A program made the translations under genes and the position numbers. From JANOZM01 sp031429355 (GTDB lineage: Bacteria > Pseudomonadota > Gammaproteobacteria > Burkholderiales > Burkholderiaceae_E): DNA of 64,000 nt. Below are positions 7,809 through 16,547 of this stretch, in pieces; within the stretch, counting starts at the first letter, position 1; each line of letters starts with the position of its first letter. The DNA is taken from positions 248,001 through 312,000 of the forward strand of contig JANOZM010000014.1 of the NCBI GenBank assembly GCA_031429355.1, in the 5' to 3' direction. The notes under the pieces are model-generated. The model was not told the origin of the DNA. It saw nothing but the letters and a program-made list of their open reading frames with translations, and did not search any database.

Positions 7809-8306
7809 ATGGATAAGATCGATCAAAGAATTTTGTTAGCTTTGCAAAGCAACGCTCGCGCTAGTTTGCAAGACATTGGCGAGCAAGTCGGTTTAAGTAA
7901 TTCACCCTGCTGGGCCCGGATTAAACGCATGGAAGATGCGGGCATTATTGAAGGCTATACAGTGCGTTTAAATGCCGAGCAATTGGGGCTACACGACACT
8001 GTTTTAATTCAAGTAACGCTCGACAGCCATTCGGACAACACCCTCGAAAAATTTGGCGAAACCTTGGCGCAAATTCCAGAAGTGGTTGAAGCCTACTTAG
8101 TATCCGGCGATTACGATTATTTGCTCAAGGTAGTTGTTAGTGGCACTAAAGACTATGAACGACTATTACGCGACAAGTTGTACAAAATTAAAGGCATTCG
8201 CAATAGCCGCTCAAGTTTTGTGCTGCGCACACTAAAGCGCTCTGATTTGCCGCTTGCAGTTGAGCCACTTGTCGTTCAATCTACAAAAAGAGCAAAACGA
8301 GGTTAA
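7809..8306 (+). CDS. Lrp/AsnC family transcriptional regulator
   Basis: Protein of 165 residues with the standard two domains. An N-terminal winged helix-turn-helix (LQDIGEQVGLSNSPCWARIKRMEDAGII, about residues 20-47) is followed by a RAM ligand-binding domain (about 65-145, with VSGDYDYLLKV and FVLRTLKRS). Members respond to amino acids and control their metabolism or transport. The tail after residue 150 is basic. An Lrp-box-like dyad lies just upstream, supporting autoregulation. The cytochrome operon begins 3 bp after its stop, so the regulator may be transcribed with it and may control it. Confidence 0.92.
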   Translation: MDKIDQRILLALQSNARASLQDIGEQVGLSNSPCWARIKRMEDAGIIEGYTVRLNAEQLGLHDTVLIQVTLDSHSDNTLEKFGETLAQIPEVVEAYLVSGDYDYLLKVVVSGTKDYERLLRDKLYKIKGIRNSRSSFVLRTLKRSDLPLAVEPLVVQSTKRAKRG

Positions 8307-8309
8307 TCA

Positions 8310-9035
8310 TTGAAAGTGTTTTTGTATTTTGTCGTTAGGCTGTTGGTTCCGTTAGCGTCGCTACTGTGTTTGCACACTCAGCTTGCCAACGCACAGACCC
8401 CCAGCAAAATTGTTGCCGACTCGATGGCCGAGCGCTCCAAAACTTGTGTGGTTTGCCACGGCAAAGAAGGACGCGCTACAAACGATGGTTTTTTCCCGCG
8501 CATTGCTGGCAAACCAAGCGACTATTTGTTTAACCAACTGACCAATTTTCGTGACGGTCGCCGCCAACAAGTACACATGAATTATTTGGTAAGCAACTTA
8601 CCCGATGTGTATTTAAAAGACATGGCGCAGTACTTTGCAAATTTAGATTTACCTTACGCAACTCCGCAGGCAACCAACCTTGATCCAACTATTTTGCAGC
8701 GCGGTCAGACGCTAGTATTTACGGGCGACCCAGGTAAAAAAATTGCCGCATGCGTTACTTGCCATGGCCAATCAATGATGGGCATGCGATCCGCATCACC
8801 TAGTTTATTGGGGCTTCCGCGCGATTATTTAGTAGCACAGCTAGGGGCTTGGCAGACCGGTTCACGCAGAGCCCACGCGCCCGACTGTATGGCCGAGGTT
8901 GCCAAGCAATTAACCCCTAGCGATATTGCAGCAGTTACCCATTGGCTAGCGGCTCAGCCAATATCGCCTGAAATTAGTAAAGCCAAGCTGCAAGAGCCCA
9001 GCCCAGCAGCCTTGCAATGTGGCAGCTTTAAATAA
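8310..9035 (+). CDS. Periplasmic diheme cytochrome c (c4/c553-like)
   Basis: Secreted electron carrier of 241 residues. A signal peptide (about residues 1-28, ending LANAQ) is followed by two c-type heme sites, CVVCH (46-50) and CVTCH (148-152), each in a Cytochrome_C-type domain with the usual RIAGKPSDYL and LLGLPRDYL segments. The start is TTG at 8310-8312, preceded by a GAGG; no ATG is available in the right place. It starts 3 bp after the Lrp gene and abuts the next cytochrome gene, so electrons probably pass between the two. No partner dehydrogenase is encoded in the window. Confidence 0.88.
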   Translation: MKVFLYFVVRLLVPLASLLCLHTQLANAQTPSKIVADSMAERSKTCVVCHGKEGRATNDGFFPRIAGKPSDYLFNQLTNFRDGRRQQVHMNYLVSNLPDVYLKDMAQYFANLDLPYATPQATNLDPTILQRGQTLVFTGDPGKKIAACVTCHGQSMMGMRSASPSLLGLPRDYLVAQLGAWQTGSRRAHAPDCMAEVAKQLTPSDIAAVTHWLAAQPISPEISKAKLQEPSPAALQCGSFK

Positions 9036-10373
9036 ATGCCCATGTTAAAAAAACTGCGCGTTTTCTCGTATGGCTTATCGTTTGTATTGGCAGTATTGGG
9101 CGTAACCGCTGCATTGGTGGCCCATTTAAATTTTCGCGGCGAAGACCCAATTCGTGCGCAAGTTGCAGCCCCAAGCAACGATCAAAAAGTAATTGAGCGC
9201 GGTGCTTATCTAGCGCGTGTTGGTAATTGTGCCGCTTGCCACACAGCAGCCGGTGGCGCGTCGTATGCGGGCGGGGATGGTCTAAGCACGCCCTTTGGCA
9301 AAGTGTATGCCGGCAACTTAACAGCAGATCAAGCAACGGGCATTGGCAGCTGGAATGGCGATCATTTTTGGCGCGCAATGCATCACGGCCGCTCGCGCGA
9401 CGGACGCTTGTTAACCCCTGCGTTTCCGTACACCAATTTTAGTTTAATGACACGCAACGATAGTGATGCGTTATTCGCTTTTTTTACTAGCCTGCCGCCC
9501 GTTACCCAACAAAATAAAGCGCACGAATTACGCGCGCCTTTTGACAGTCAGCTGGCCATTGCAGTTTGGCGCGCGTTGTTTTTTACAGCTGCACAGGCAA
9601 CGGAAACGATTGATTCTAGTCAAACCCCGCAATTGAATCGGGGCGCGTATTTGGTCAACGGGCCGGGACATTGTATGCAGTGCCACGGCACCCGTAATGC
9701 GATGGGCGCTTTGCGCGCGGGACTTGAGTTTAACGGTAGCGTTATGCAAGGCCATGGTTGGTATGCGCCTTCTCTTCTTGATAACCAAGAGGCCTCAATG
9801 ACAGTTTGGTCTAACCAAGAAGCCGTGCGCCTTTTAAAATCTGGCGTTAATACTAGTGCATCAGTAATCGGACCAATGGCCCACGTGGTAAGCACAAGTT
9901 TGCAACATTTAACTGACGACGATGCGTTAGCGATGGTTGTTTATCTTAAACAATTGCCCAAACAATACCAACGTGAGGCGATCGATACTAGCGGTGGGTT
10001 AAGCCAAAGTTTTAGCGCAGGCGAAAGCTCGTTGTTAAACGGTAAAGCGCTATACGAAACCCATTGCGCCTCTTGCCATGGCGATCAAGGCCAAGGCGCA
10101 CAGACCGCCGACGGTAAACCGGCCTACCCGCGCTTACAAGGTAATCGCGCAGTGCAATTAACCGCTCCTGACAACTTAATTCAAGTTATTTTAAAGGGTG
10201 GTTATAGCCCGGCAACCGCGCTAAACCCACAACCCTTTGGAATGCCGCCGTTCAGCCAAACACTAAACAACGACGAGGTCGCCAACATTGTTTCGTACAT
10301 ACGCGACGCTTGGGGAAACAAAGCAAGACCGGTACTATCTATCCAAGTGAATAAACTTCGGGAACAACGGTGA
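9036..10373 (+). CDS. Triheme cytochrome c, alcohol/aldehyde dehydrogenase subunit-like
   Basis: Protein of 445 residues with an N-terminal membrane anchor or uncleaved signal (about 9-30) and three heme-binding motifs: CAACH (65-69), CMQCH (213-217) and CASCH (344-348). The layout matches the membrane-anchored triheme subunit of periplasmic alcohol, gluconate or aldehyde dehydrogenases, which passes electrons to quinone or oxidases. Methionine axial ligands are plausible in PFGMPPFSQ. The catalytic subunit is not in the neighbourhood. It directly follows the diheme cytochrome, and its stop overlaps the start of the next gene by 4 bp (GTGA). Confidence 0.88.
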   Translation: MPMLKKLRVFSYGLSFVLAVLGVTAALVAHLNFRGEDPIRAQVAAPSNDQKVIERGAYLARVGNCAACHTAAGGASYAGGDGLSTPFGKVYAGNLTADQATGIGSWNGDHFWRAMHHGRSRDGRLLTPAFPYTNFSLMTRNDSDALFAFFTSLPPVTQQNKAHELRAPFDSQLAIAVWRALFFTAAQATETIDSSQTPQLNRGAYLVNGPGHCMQCHGTRNAMGALRAGLEFNGSVMQGHGWYAPSLLDNQEASMTVWSNQEAVRLLKSGVNTSASVIGPMAHVVSTSLQHLTDDDALAMVVYLKQLPKQYQREAIDTSGGLSQSFSAGESSLLNGKALYETHCASCHGDQGQGAQTADGKPAYPRLQGNRAVQLTAPDNLIQVILKGGYSPATALNPQPFGMPPFSQTLNNDEVANIVSYIRDAWGNKARPVLSIQVNKLREQR

Positions 10374-12019
10374 AACTGTTAAGCGCATTAGATGCTTTAT
10401 TTTTGCATTTGGAAACGCCCGAGCAACCCATGCATGTGGGTGGTTTAAACACCTTTACACTGCCTCCCCAAACCGCGAAAAAAACCAAGAAGGCGCAACC
10501 TAGTTTTTATCAGGATGTGCGCGATCACTTGGTGTCGCGAATGCATCTAGCACCTATCTTTAAAAGACGTTTAGCAACCATGCCGATGGGGCTAACCAAC
10601 CCCGCATGGCAAACGGTCGAAACGTTAGACCTTGATTGGCATATCCAACATGTGCAACTAAACAAGCCGGGTAGCTTCAAACAACTAGAAGCATTTATCG
10701 CCAAAGCACACGCCGAGTTGTTACCACGCGACCGGCCTTTGTGGCGAGCCTATGTCATAGAAGGTTTAAGCAATGGTGAAGTTGGATTTTTTGCAAAATT
10801 CCATCATGCCGCATTGGATGGTCAAGGCGGGGTAGCGTTAGCCAAAGCCATTTTAGATTTAGAGGCCAAACCGGTTGAGCGTACTAAAAAAGAATCGCCT
10901 GATGCTCTGAAGGGCAAGGCAAAAGTGTCTACAGGAGCGTTACTGGCAGCATCATTTCGCGGCTTGCTAGGTCAGTACACCGAGTTGGTTAGAGCGGCAC
11001 CACAAATGACTTCTAGCTTGGCTGGAGCAATTGCTAGCTTTAGCAATTCGAACGACGGCAATTCACAGCTCAACAAATCACGCCAATTTACCGGCCCCAA
11101 GACTCGCCTTAATGTTGCCATTAGCAATCAACGCGCCTTTGCTACTTTAAATTTACCGATGGCTGAAGTAAAAGCAATTGGTAAGGCGGTGGGTGGTTCG
11201 TTAAATGATGCAGTACTAGGCATTGTTAGCGGCGGACTAAGGTCATTTTTAAACTCGCATGACGAGTTACCAAAAAAATCTCTAATTTGCGCAATGCCTG
11301 TGAGTTTGCGCACCGAAGCCCACACCAATGCTGCGAATATCGAGAATCAATCGTCGATGGTTCTAACGAGTTTAGCCACTGATGTTGTCGATCCGATTAA
11401 ACGATTACAAGCAATTATGGAAGGCACCGCGCGAGCCAAAGAGTTATCGGCGGCAATGAAAAGTGGCATGCCAACCGACATGCCTTCGTTAGGTATACCT
11501 TGGCTTCTAACTGGGCTTACCCAGCTCTATACCAAAAGTAAATTAGCCAACCATTTACCGCCTGTAGCCAATGTAATGGTGTCAAACGTGCTTGGCCCGC
11601 CGGTGCCGTTGTATATGGCTGGCGCAGCGATGACTAGCTACTACCCAGTGTCGATTGTCGTGCACGGTATTGCTTTAAATATTACCTTGCAAAGTTATGC
11701 AGGGCAGCTGGGCTTTGGAATTATTGCCTGTAAAAAGGCCGTGCCCGATGTCACAGAATTGGCGCAATTTCTAGAGCAAGCGTTCGAAGAATTGAAGTTA
11801 AGATGCGCTTTGCTCAGTGTTGAGTCAGCAACAGTCGCACCCGTAATAAAAGCAACCAAACCAAAGAAAACAGCTAAACAAACAGCACAGCCAGCCACGA
11901 AAAAAGTAGCGATTAAAAAAATTACGGCTGCTAAGAAAAAGAGTAAAACTACCGATGAATCTATTCAACCAAAGAGCAAACTTGCAACCCGCACCCGGAC
12001 TCGTAAAGTTAGCCCTTGA
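10370..12019 (+). CDS. Wax ester synthase / diacylglycerol acyltransferase (WS/DGAT)
   Basis: Acyl-CoA:alcohol/diacylglycerol acyltransferase that makes storage wax esters or triacylglycerol. The catalytic HHxxxDG is present (His145, His146, Asp150, Gly151, in FHHAALDGQGG). Other family blocks seen are LDALFLHLETPEQPMHVGGL at the N-terminus, SLNDAVLGIVSGGLR and NVMVSNVLGPPVPLYMAGA. Length of 549 residues exceeds the usual ~460. The excess is a Lys/Thr/Ala-rich tail (about residues 495-549) resembling histone-H1-like tails. GTG start overlaps the preceding cytochrome stop; its end overlaps the following hydrolase by 65 bp. Confidence 0.93.
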   Translation: MKLLSALDALFLHLETPEQPMHVGGLNTFTLPPQTAKKTKKAQPSFYQDVRDHLVSRMHLAPIFKRRLATMPMGLTNPAWQTVETLDLDWHIQHVQLNKPGSFKQLEAFIAKAHAELLPRDRPLWRAYVIEGLSNGEVGFFAKFHHAALDGQGGVALAKAILDLEAKPVERTKKESPDALKGKAKVSTGALLAASFRGLLGQYTELVRAAPQMTSSLAGAIASFSNSNDGNSQLNKSRQFTGPKTRLNVAISNQRAFATLNLPMAEVKAIGKAVGGSLNDAVLGIVSGGLRSFLNSHDELPKKSLICAMPVSLRTEAHTNAANIENQSSMVLTSLATDVVDPIKRLQAIMEGTARAKELSAAMKSGMPTDMPSLGIPWLLTGLTQLYTKSKLANHLPPVANVMVSNVLGPPVPLYMAGAAMTSYYPVSIVVHGIALNITLQSYAGQLGFGIIACKKAVPDVTELAQFLEQAFEELKLRCALLSVESATVAPVIKATKPKKTAKQTAQPATKKVAIKKITAAKKKSKTTDESIQPKSKLATRTRTRKVSP

Positions 12020-12758
12020 GAGCCGCGCCCCTTGGGAACACGCGGCCTACTTTGCTGCAAAACCAGCACTAAAGCTAGCCCCTAAAGGGGATGGACATAG
12101 TGTTCTAGTGTTGCCTGGTTTTGTGGCGGGCGATCACTCGACTTGGCTGCTGAGGCGTTTTCTAAAAGATCGCGGCTACGATGCACATGGTTGGTTGCAA
12201 GGCCGTAACTTGGGGCCTAAGCCTGGCGTTCTCGAAGCTTCGTTAGTTCACCTCAAGCAACTAGCCAATTTAAGCGGGCGAAAAGTGAGTATTGTGGGCT
12301 GGAGTTTAGGCGGAATTTACGCCCGCGAACTAGCCAAAATGGCCCCTGAATTAGTTCGTTGTGTAATCAGTTTAGGCTCACCCTTTGGTGGTCCCGGTCG
12401 AGCCACTAACGCTTGGTGGTTGTACAAAGCATTTAACCCCGACCACAAAGACGTCAACGAACTAGAGTCGCAATTGGCCGAACCACCTTTGGTACCGACT
12501 ACAGCTATTTTTAGTCGAACTGACGGAGTAGTTGCCTGGCAAGGGGCTAGACATACGACAGAACAATTAGCGACATACCCTTTAGCCGAAAATATTGAAG
12601 TCGAGGCAAGTCATGTTGGCATGGGTGCAAACCCGTTGGCATTGTGGGTGGTTGCCGATCGCTTAGCGCAAGCCGAGGGACGTTGGAAACGGTTCGATCG
12701 TGCGGGTTGGCGGGCGCTGGCTTTTCGCGACCCAGAACGTAAGCGGTTTGTTTTTTAA
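11955..12758 (+). CDS. Alpha/beta hydrolase, lipase-like
   Basis: Protein of 267 residues with an alpha/beta hydrolase core. The nucleophile elbow is GWSLGG, oxyanion region VLVLPGFVAGDHSTW, and the late ASHVGM supplies the probable catalytic histidine. No signal peptide is seen, so it is probably cytosolic. The ATG at 11955 lies inside the acyltransferase frame (65-bp overlap); no later start codon precedes the conserved fold. Its place behind a WS/DGAT suggests action on the same acyl esters, for example turnover of storage lipid. That role is inferred from context only. Confidence 0.82.
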   Translation: MNLFNQRANLQPAPGLVKLALESRAPWEHAAYFAAKPALKLAPKGDGHSVLVLPGFVAGDHSTWLLRRFLKDRGYDAHGWLQGRNLGPKPGVLEASLVHLKQLANLSGRKVSIVGWSLGGIYARELAKMAPELVRCVISLGSPFGGPGRATNAWWLYKAFNPDHKDVNELESQLAEPPLVPTTAIFSRTDGVVAWQGARHTTEQLATYPLAENIEVEASHVGMGANPLALWVVADRLAQAEGRWKRFDRAGWRALAFRDPERKRFVF

Positions 12759-12759
12759 A

Positions 12760-13692
12760 TTGACCCAATACGCCTGTAACAACATTCAAATAGAAGCACA
12801 AACTTTTGGGCAGCCAGAGCATCCTTGTATTTTGCTGATTATGGGTTTGGGCATGCAACTAATTACATGGCCCGAAGGATTTTGCCAACAATTAGTGGTC
12901 CAAGGTTTTTATGTAGTTCGATTTGATAATCGTGATGTTGGGTTATCAACTCATTTTGAACATGAAGGCAAACCCAATCTGCCTTTTGCGATTGCTAAAC
13001 GCGCCCTTGGATTTAACGTAAAGCCAATTTATTCACTGAACGATATGGCTGACGATTGCGCCGCTTTGCTCGACCAGTTGGGTATTGCCAAAGCGCATAT
13101 TGTGGGTGCATCAATGGGCGGAATGATTGCGCAAATTATGGCTTGCGAGCACAAAGATCGTGTTCTTAGTTTGACGTCGATTATGTCAACAACTGGCGCG
13201 CGCGGTTTGCCAGGGCCAACTTCTAAGGCTCGGAGTGCCTTGCTTGAACCTTTGCCTAAAGGTGCTAACGATCATTCGGAAGAAGGCATTGCTTTGTTGG
13301 TAAAGCAATCGACCCGTACTTTCTCGGTGATTGGTTCACCTAGGTATTTTCCTAATGACGAAGCTGGGTTAGGCCAGCTACAAACGAGACTTACTGCGAG
13401 CGTAAAGAGGGCGTATCGACCTCGGGGTGTAGCCCGGCAGCTACTCGCTATTATTGCAGCGCCTGAACGCACAAAACAGCTCAGAACGCTGACTATTCCA
13501 GCTTTAGTGATTCATGGCAAAGTTGATCCGTTAGTACCGCTGGCTTGCGGCCAAGCAACCGCTATGGCTATTCCCGGTGCGAAACTTTTAGCCATAGATG
13601 ATATGGGTCACGATTTACCAGAAGCACTTTGGAAAGTGCTAACGGATGCGATTGGGGCACACGCCAGCAGTAATAAAACTACTCGCCCTTAG
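12760..13692 (+). CDS. Alpha/beta hydrolase (methylesterase/TAP-like)
   Basis: Hydrolase of ~310 residues. Family features: ILLIMGLGMQLITWP near the N-terminus, VRFDNRDVGLST, nucleophile elbow GASMGGM, catalytic Asp in HGKVDPLVP and His in DMGHDLPEALW. It resembles aclacinomycin-methylesterase-type and related esterases. A TTG at 12760-12762, two bases after the previous stop, gives no overlap. An in-frame GTG at 12700 would add 20 residues that fit the fold poorly. Last gene of the cytochrome-WS/DGAT operon; its 3' end overlaps the convergent dehydroquinase gene by 14 bp. Confidence 0.83.
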   Translation: MTQYACNNIQIEAQTFGQPEHPCILLIMGLGMQLITWPEGFCQQLVVQGFYVVRFDNRDVGLSTHFEHEGKPNLPFAIAKRALGFNVKPIYSLNDMADDCAALLDQLGIAKAHIVGASMGGMIAQIMACEHKDRVLSLTSIMSTTGARGLPGPTSKARSALLEPLPKGANDHSEEGIALLVKQSTRTFSVIGSPRYFPNDEAGLGQLQTRLTASVKRAYRPRGVARQLLAIIAAPERTKQLRTLTIPALVIHGKVDPLVPLACGQATAMAIPGAKLLAIDDMGHDLPEALWKVLTDAIGAHASSNKTTRP

Positions 13693-14119
13693 CAGCAGAA
13701 ACCGCAGCGCGTAAGCCCAACAAATAACTTTGTACGCCAAAGCCAGCAATTTGGCCTTTAACAATTTCGGATAAGACTGATTGATGCCGAAATGGCTCGC
13801 GCGCATGAATGTTAGACATGTGAACTTCAATTACCGGGCACGTAAGGATGGCGATGGCATCGCGTAACCCGTAGCTGTAGTGAGTCCAAGCACCGGCGTT
13901 AATTACGACGCCGTCAACTTTATCGAAGAAGGCTTGGTGAAGGCGTTCGCACATTGCGCCTTCGTGGTTGGTTTGGTAGGTTTCTAAGGTGACGCCTAGC
14001 TCGCTGGCTAAAGTTTGAACCTTAGCGTTGATTTCTTCTAGGGTGATTGTTCCGTACTGTTTGGGGTCGCGTTTGCCAAACATGTTGTGGTTGATGCCGT
14101 GTAGAAGTAGGAATTTCAT
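13679..14119 (-). CDS. aroQ: Type II 3-dehydroquinate dehydratase (AroQ-like)
   Basis: Reversible dehydration of 3-dehydroquinate to 3-dehydroshikimate (shikimate or quinate pathway), normally a dodecamer. From the ATG at 14119 the protein has 146 residues, the usual size. Residues corresponding to known active-site positions are kept: Asn10, Arg17, Tyr22, Asn74, His80, Glu98, His100, Arg107 and Arg111. The usual N-terminal NGPNLNLLG is changed to HGINHNMFG. That divergence suggests a second, perhaps catabolic, copy rather than the housekeeping enzyme, which many betaproteobacteria carry beside accB. Upstream in-frame extension to 14347 runs into transposon remnant and is rejected. Confidence 0.87.
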   Translation of the reverse strand: MKFLLLHGINHNMFGKRDPKQYGTITLEEINAKVQTLASELGVTLETYQTNHEGAMCERLHQAFFDKVDGVVINAGAWTHYSYGLRDAIAILTCPVIEVHMSNIHAREPFRHQSVLSEIVKGQIAGFGVQSYLLGLRAAVSAAKGE

Positions 14120-14274
14120 GGTTTTGGACAATGTCATTGTGAGGTACCCGTTTTTGGATTGTACGGCAATAAGATCTACAAACCAGATCAAAGTATTCGT
14201 CCACCTCCTGTTATAACTCTCGAACATTGTAGAACAAACACAGCGCGTATCGAGCGAGCGTGGCACGGACCCAG

Positions 14275-14567
14275 GCGTTTGTGGATTGCGTTTACAAGGG
14301 ACGCAGTTGCAATACCAATGTGTTTGAAGTCTGGATTGCAGGGGCAAAAATGCGAGTTACTGCAAGCATTAGAAAAAACTAAAGCGGCGAAACGCTGTAA
14401 AACCCATTATAGGACATATAAAATCGGATGGCAGATTGTCGGGAAACTTATACAAGGGTATGGATGGTGACGCGATGAACGCACTGCTGTGTATGGCTGG
14501 GCACAATTTATCCAAGTTCCTGAAGAAGTTACGGCTTTTTTGTACCAAAAATGGTCTCGACTTTTAG
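14275..14567 (+). pseudogene. IS5-type transposase, decayed C-terminal remnant
   Basis: Two frames together read like the end of an IS5-family DDE transposase. The first runs from 14275 (AFVDCVYKG, then VFEVWIAGAKMRVTASIRKN) and stops. A one-base shift then continues as KRRNAVKPIIGHIKSDGRL, NLYKGMDGDAMNALLCMAGH and ends with TAG at 14565-14567. These correspond to the family blocks AFVDKGYRGH, RRSAIEPVIGHLK and GDAINALLCAAGYN. The frameshift and the missing N-terminal two thirds show it is dead. No second copy and no clear terminal inverted repeats were found. It marks an old insertion at the edge of the polysaccharide cluster. Confidence 0.75.
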
Positions 14568-15063
14568 CGGGTACTAGCGATGCCGAATCGGCAGCTGTCA
14601 TTTAATTTTTGCCGCTTGATTTAAAAACAGAGTTTCTCAGGGACGACTAGGTAAGCGTGACGCCGGGTTTTGAACGTAGACAACTTCAACATAATCGAAA
14701 CTAACGAATCTTTTTTGGTCGTCCAGAGTAGGTTCTGTTCCCAATGCGCTCTATTTAAATTACTAAAACTATTTTGGTTTCTGAATCATCCGAGCAGGTG
14801 TCAAATGCTGCAGGGCTCGCATATTGCAAATAGTCGAGTTCATTTTTACGGAGAATACCCAAAATAATTAGGTGGTTTAGAAGCGCGATTGCGCCATCCA
14901 CCGCTAAGTTTTTACAGTTTGAAAACTTGCAGCCTGCGCTTAAGAAAAGTACGAAGGTTACGTAATTCAACTACTGCAAATCGCTGTTAAAACTACGTTC
15001 GAGGACCGTTGTCTAGCAGACATGATATCGTCTCGATACTTTTAAAAGCGCAGGAGCAAGCAA
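14568..15063. other. Gene-free stretch between IS remnant and polysaccharide cluster
   Basis: About 500 bp in which no frame shows a recognisable protein. Short open frames on both strands lack a ribosome binding site and family motifs. The sequence probably includes decayed insertion-sequence or older cluster DNA plus the promoter of the methyltransferase gene at 15064, which has an AGGAG eight bases ahead of its TTG. Confidence 0.5.
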
Positions 15064-16206
15064 TTGACAACGATTCGCACAATTAACGAGTTACTTCACG
15101 ACCTTCGATCAGAGCAACTGATGGCTTTGCCAAAAGGAGCTGAAGTGTTTTTAACCGCCGGGGCTTCCGGAACTTGGTACTTTGATTGGATTTCGCAATG
15201 CTACGGAAAAATTCCGAAACATATTGCAATTGAAAAATACTCACCGCGACCAGCTGATTTGCCTGAAGGAGTTGAATGGATACCTGAGTCCGTTGGTGAT
15301 ATGGCTTCAGTGGCCAATAATAGTGTTGATTTGTTCTTTTCAGGTCAGAACATTGAACATCTGTGGGTTCCGGAAATTGTTGGATCTTTAGTCGAAGCCT
15401 CGCGTGTACTGCGCCCGAATGGGCTACTAGTTATTGATAGCCCAAACCGTGCCGTTACTGCAGTGGCTCGTGACGCGCATCCGGAGCATGTTGTTGAGTT
15501 TAATGTTGAAGAAGCTAAACTGCTCGCTGAAGCAGCTGGTTTCGAAGTAACCCGAGTCGTTGGGCTTTGGCTTTGTATTGCCCCTGAATCAAATGATTGG
15601 CTTACGATTAACTCCATTGATTCTGAACATTGGACTGATCAGCGACGCATCGAGGTCGGCAAAACCTTTCCAGAAAATTCATATGTGTGGTGGATGGAGG
15701 CTAGGAAAAAAACTAGAGCAAATCCTGCTAAATTACTTGAACTTGCCAATCAAGTTTATTCCAAGGCTTGGCCTGAACGCTTGACACGCACTCATTCGGT
15801 AATTGGACAGCGCGTTACGACTCCCGACGGCAATGGATGGTTCGAAATTCCGGAAGCAACTGCAGGTGCAGCCATGTTTGGCCCTTATGCGCCTCTTGTT
15901 GCTGGACACTACACCGTCACTTTCACGCTCGAAAGCCAATCGGGACTTGAACGTCAACTTTCGAGTTGGTTTAACGATGACGTAATTACACTAGAGGTTT
16001 TTAGTGATAAATTAGAAAAAACCCCTGTGATTACGACCCGAGTCGTACGCGGCAAGGAGCTTGCCGAGGCGCAGCCGATACAGTTTGACTTGACTTTCGA
16101 TTTAGATGAGTTGGTTTTTGGCGTCCAATTTCGCGTTATTTCACATGGCAAAAAATTTGCCTTTAAAGTCAAAGCAAATCCCAAGTTAATTGAAACAATC
16201 AAATGA
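15064..16206 (+). CDS. Class I SAM-dependent methyltransferase of the O-polysaccharide cluster
   Basis: Protein of 380 residues. The N-terminal ~200 residues form a Methyltransf_11-like domain: VEWIPESVGDMASVANNSVDLFFSGQ and a post-motif segment ASRVLRPNGLLVIDSPNR. A C-terminal part (about 250-375, e.g. AAMFGPYAPLVAGHYTVTF) looks like a beta-sandwich, possibly carbohydrate-binding. The start is TTG at 15064 behind AGGAG. It is the first gene of the polysaccharide region and could methylate a sugar of the O-chain or its terminus. The 340-bp gap to wzm leaves open whether it shares the same transcript. Confidence 0.75.
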   Translation: MTTIRTINELLHDLRSEQLMALPKGAEVFLTAGASGTWYFDWISQCYGKIPKHIAIEKYSPRPADLPEGVEWIPESVGDMASVANNSVDLFFSGQNIEHLWVPEIVGSLVEASRVLRPNGLLVIDSPNRAVTAVARDAHPEHVVEFNVEEAKLLAEAAGFEVTRVVGLWLCIAPESNDWLTINSIDSEHWTDQRRIEVGKTFPENSYVWWMEARKKTRANPAKLLELANQVYSKAWPERLTRTHSVIGQRVTTPDGNGWFEIPEATAGAAMFGPYAPLVAGHYTVTFTLESQSGLERQLSSWFNDDVITLEVFSDKLEKTPVITTRVVRGKELAEAQPIQFDLTFDLDELVFGVQFRVISHGKKFAFKVKANPKLIETIK

Positions 16207-16265
16207 GCGCACGGTTAAACTCGGCCTCGAGCCGAGATGCTTTTCAAACTACATTTCAAACCATG

Positions 16266-16314
16266 CCCAGCATGCCTCGACTTGGGAAACAAGCGACTCA
16301 CTCAGCATGCTGGG
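16266..16314. repeat. 10-bp inverted repeat in the methyltransferase-wzm gap
   Basis: Arms CCCAGCATGC (16266-16275) and GCATGCTGGG (16305-16314) are perfectly complementary, separated by 29 bases. There is no T-run after it, so it is not an obvious terminator; it could be an operator pair, a processing stem or a remnant of an inserted element. A 12-bp perfect palindrome ACTCTTAAGAGT follows at 16430-16441. The rest of the 16207-16547 gap holds no supported gene. Confidence 0.55.
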
Positions 16315-16547
16315 TAAGCGCCGTACAACCCTTGTGATAAATTTTAACGACAAAATGACGGCTAAAAGCAGTGAAGAAATCACAGTAAGTTGTTGTAAGG
16401 ATAAGAAAATCTAACGATTCTTAAGGTAAACTCTTAAGAGTAGTAGCAATTGCAGTTCACCGCAAATTCGATAAGTTCGGTTTTTGTAAGCACCTCCGCA
16501 CTTTTACAACATGTCTTGTTCTCAAAGTAGAAGTTATTAGCCCTAAG

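Noticed and set aside
14159..14470. 103-codon plus-strand frame
   Set aside because: It runs out of frame over the transposase remnant; the meaningful residues are in the two other frames.
16207..16547. JUMPstart/ops element expected before a polysaccharide operon
   Set aside because: No adequate match to GGCGGTAGCNT; only a loose resemblance near 16440.
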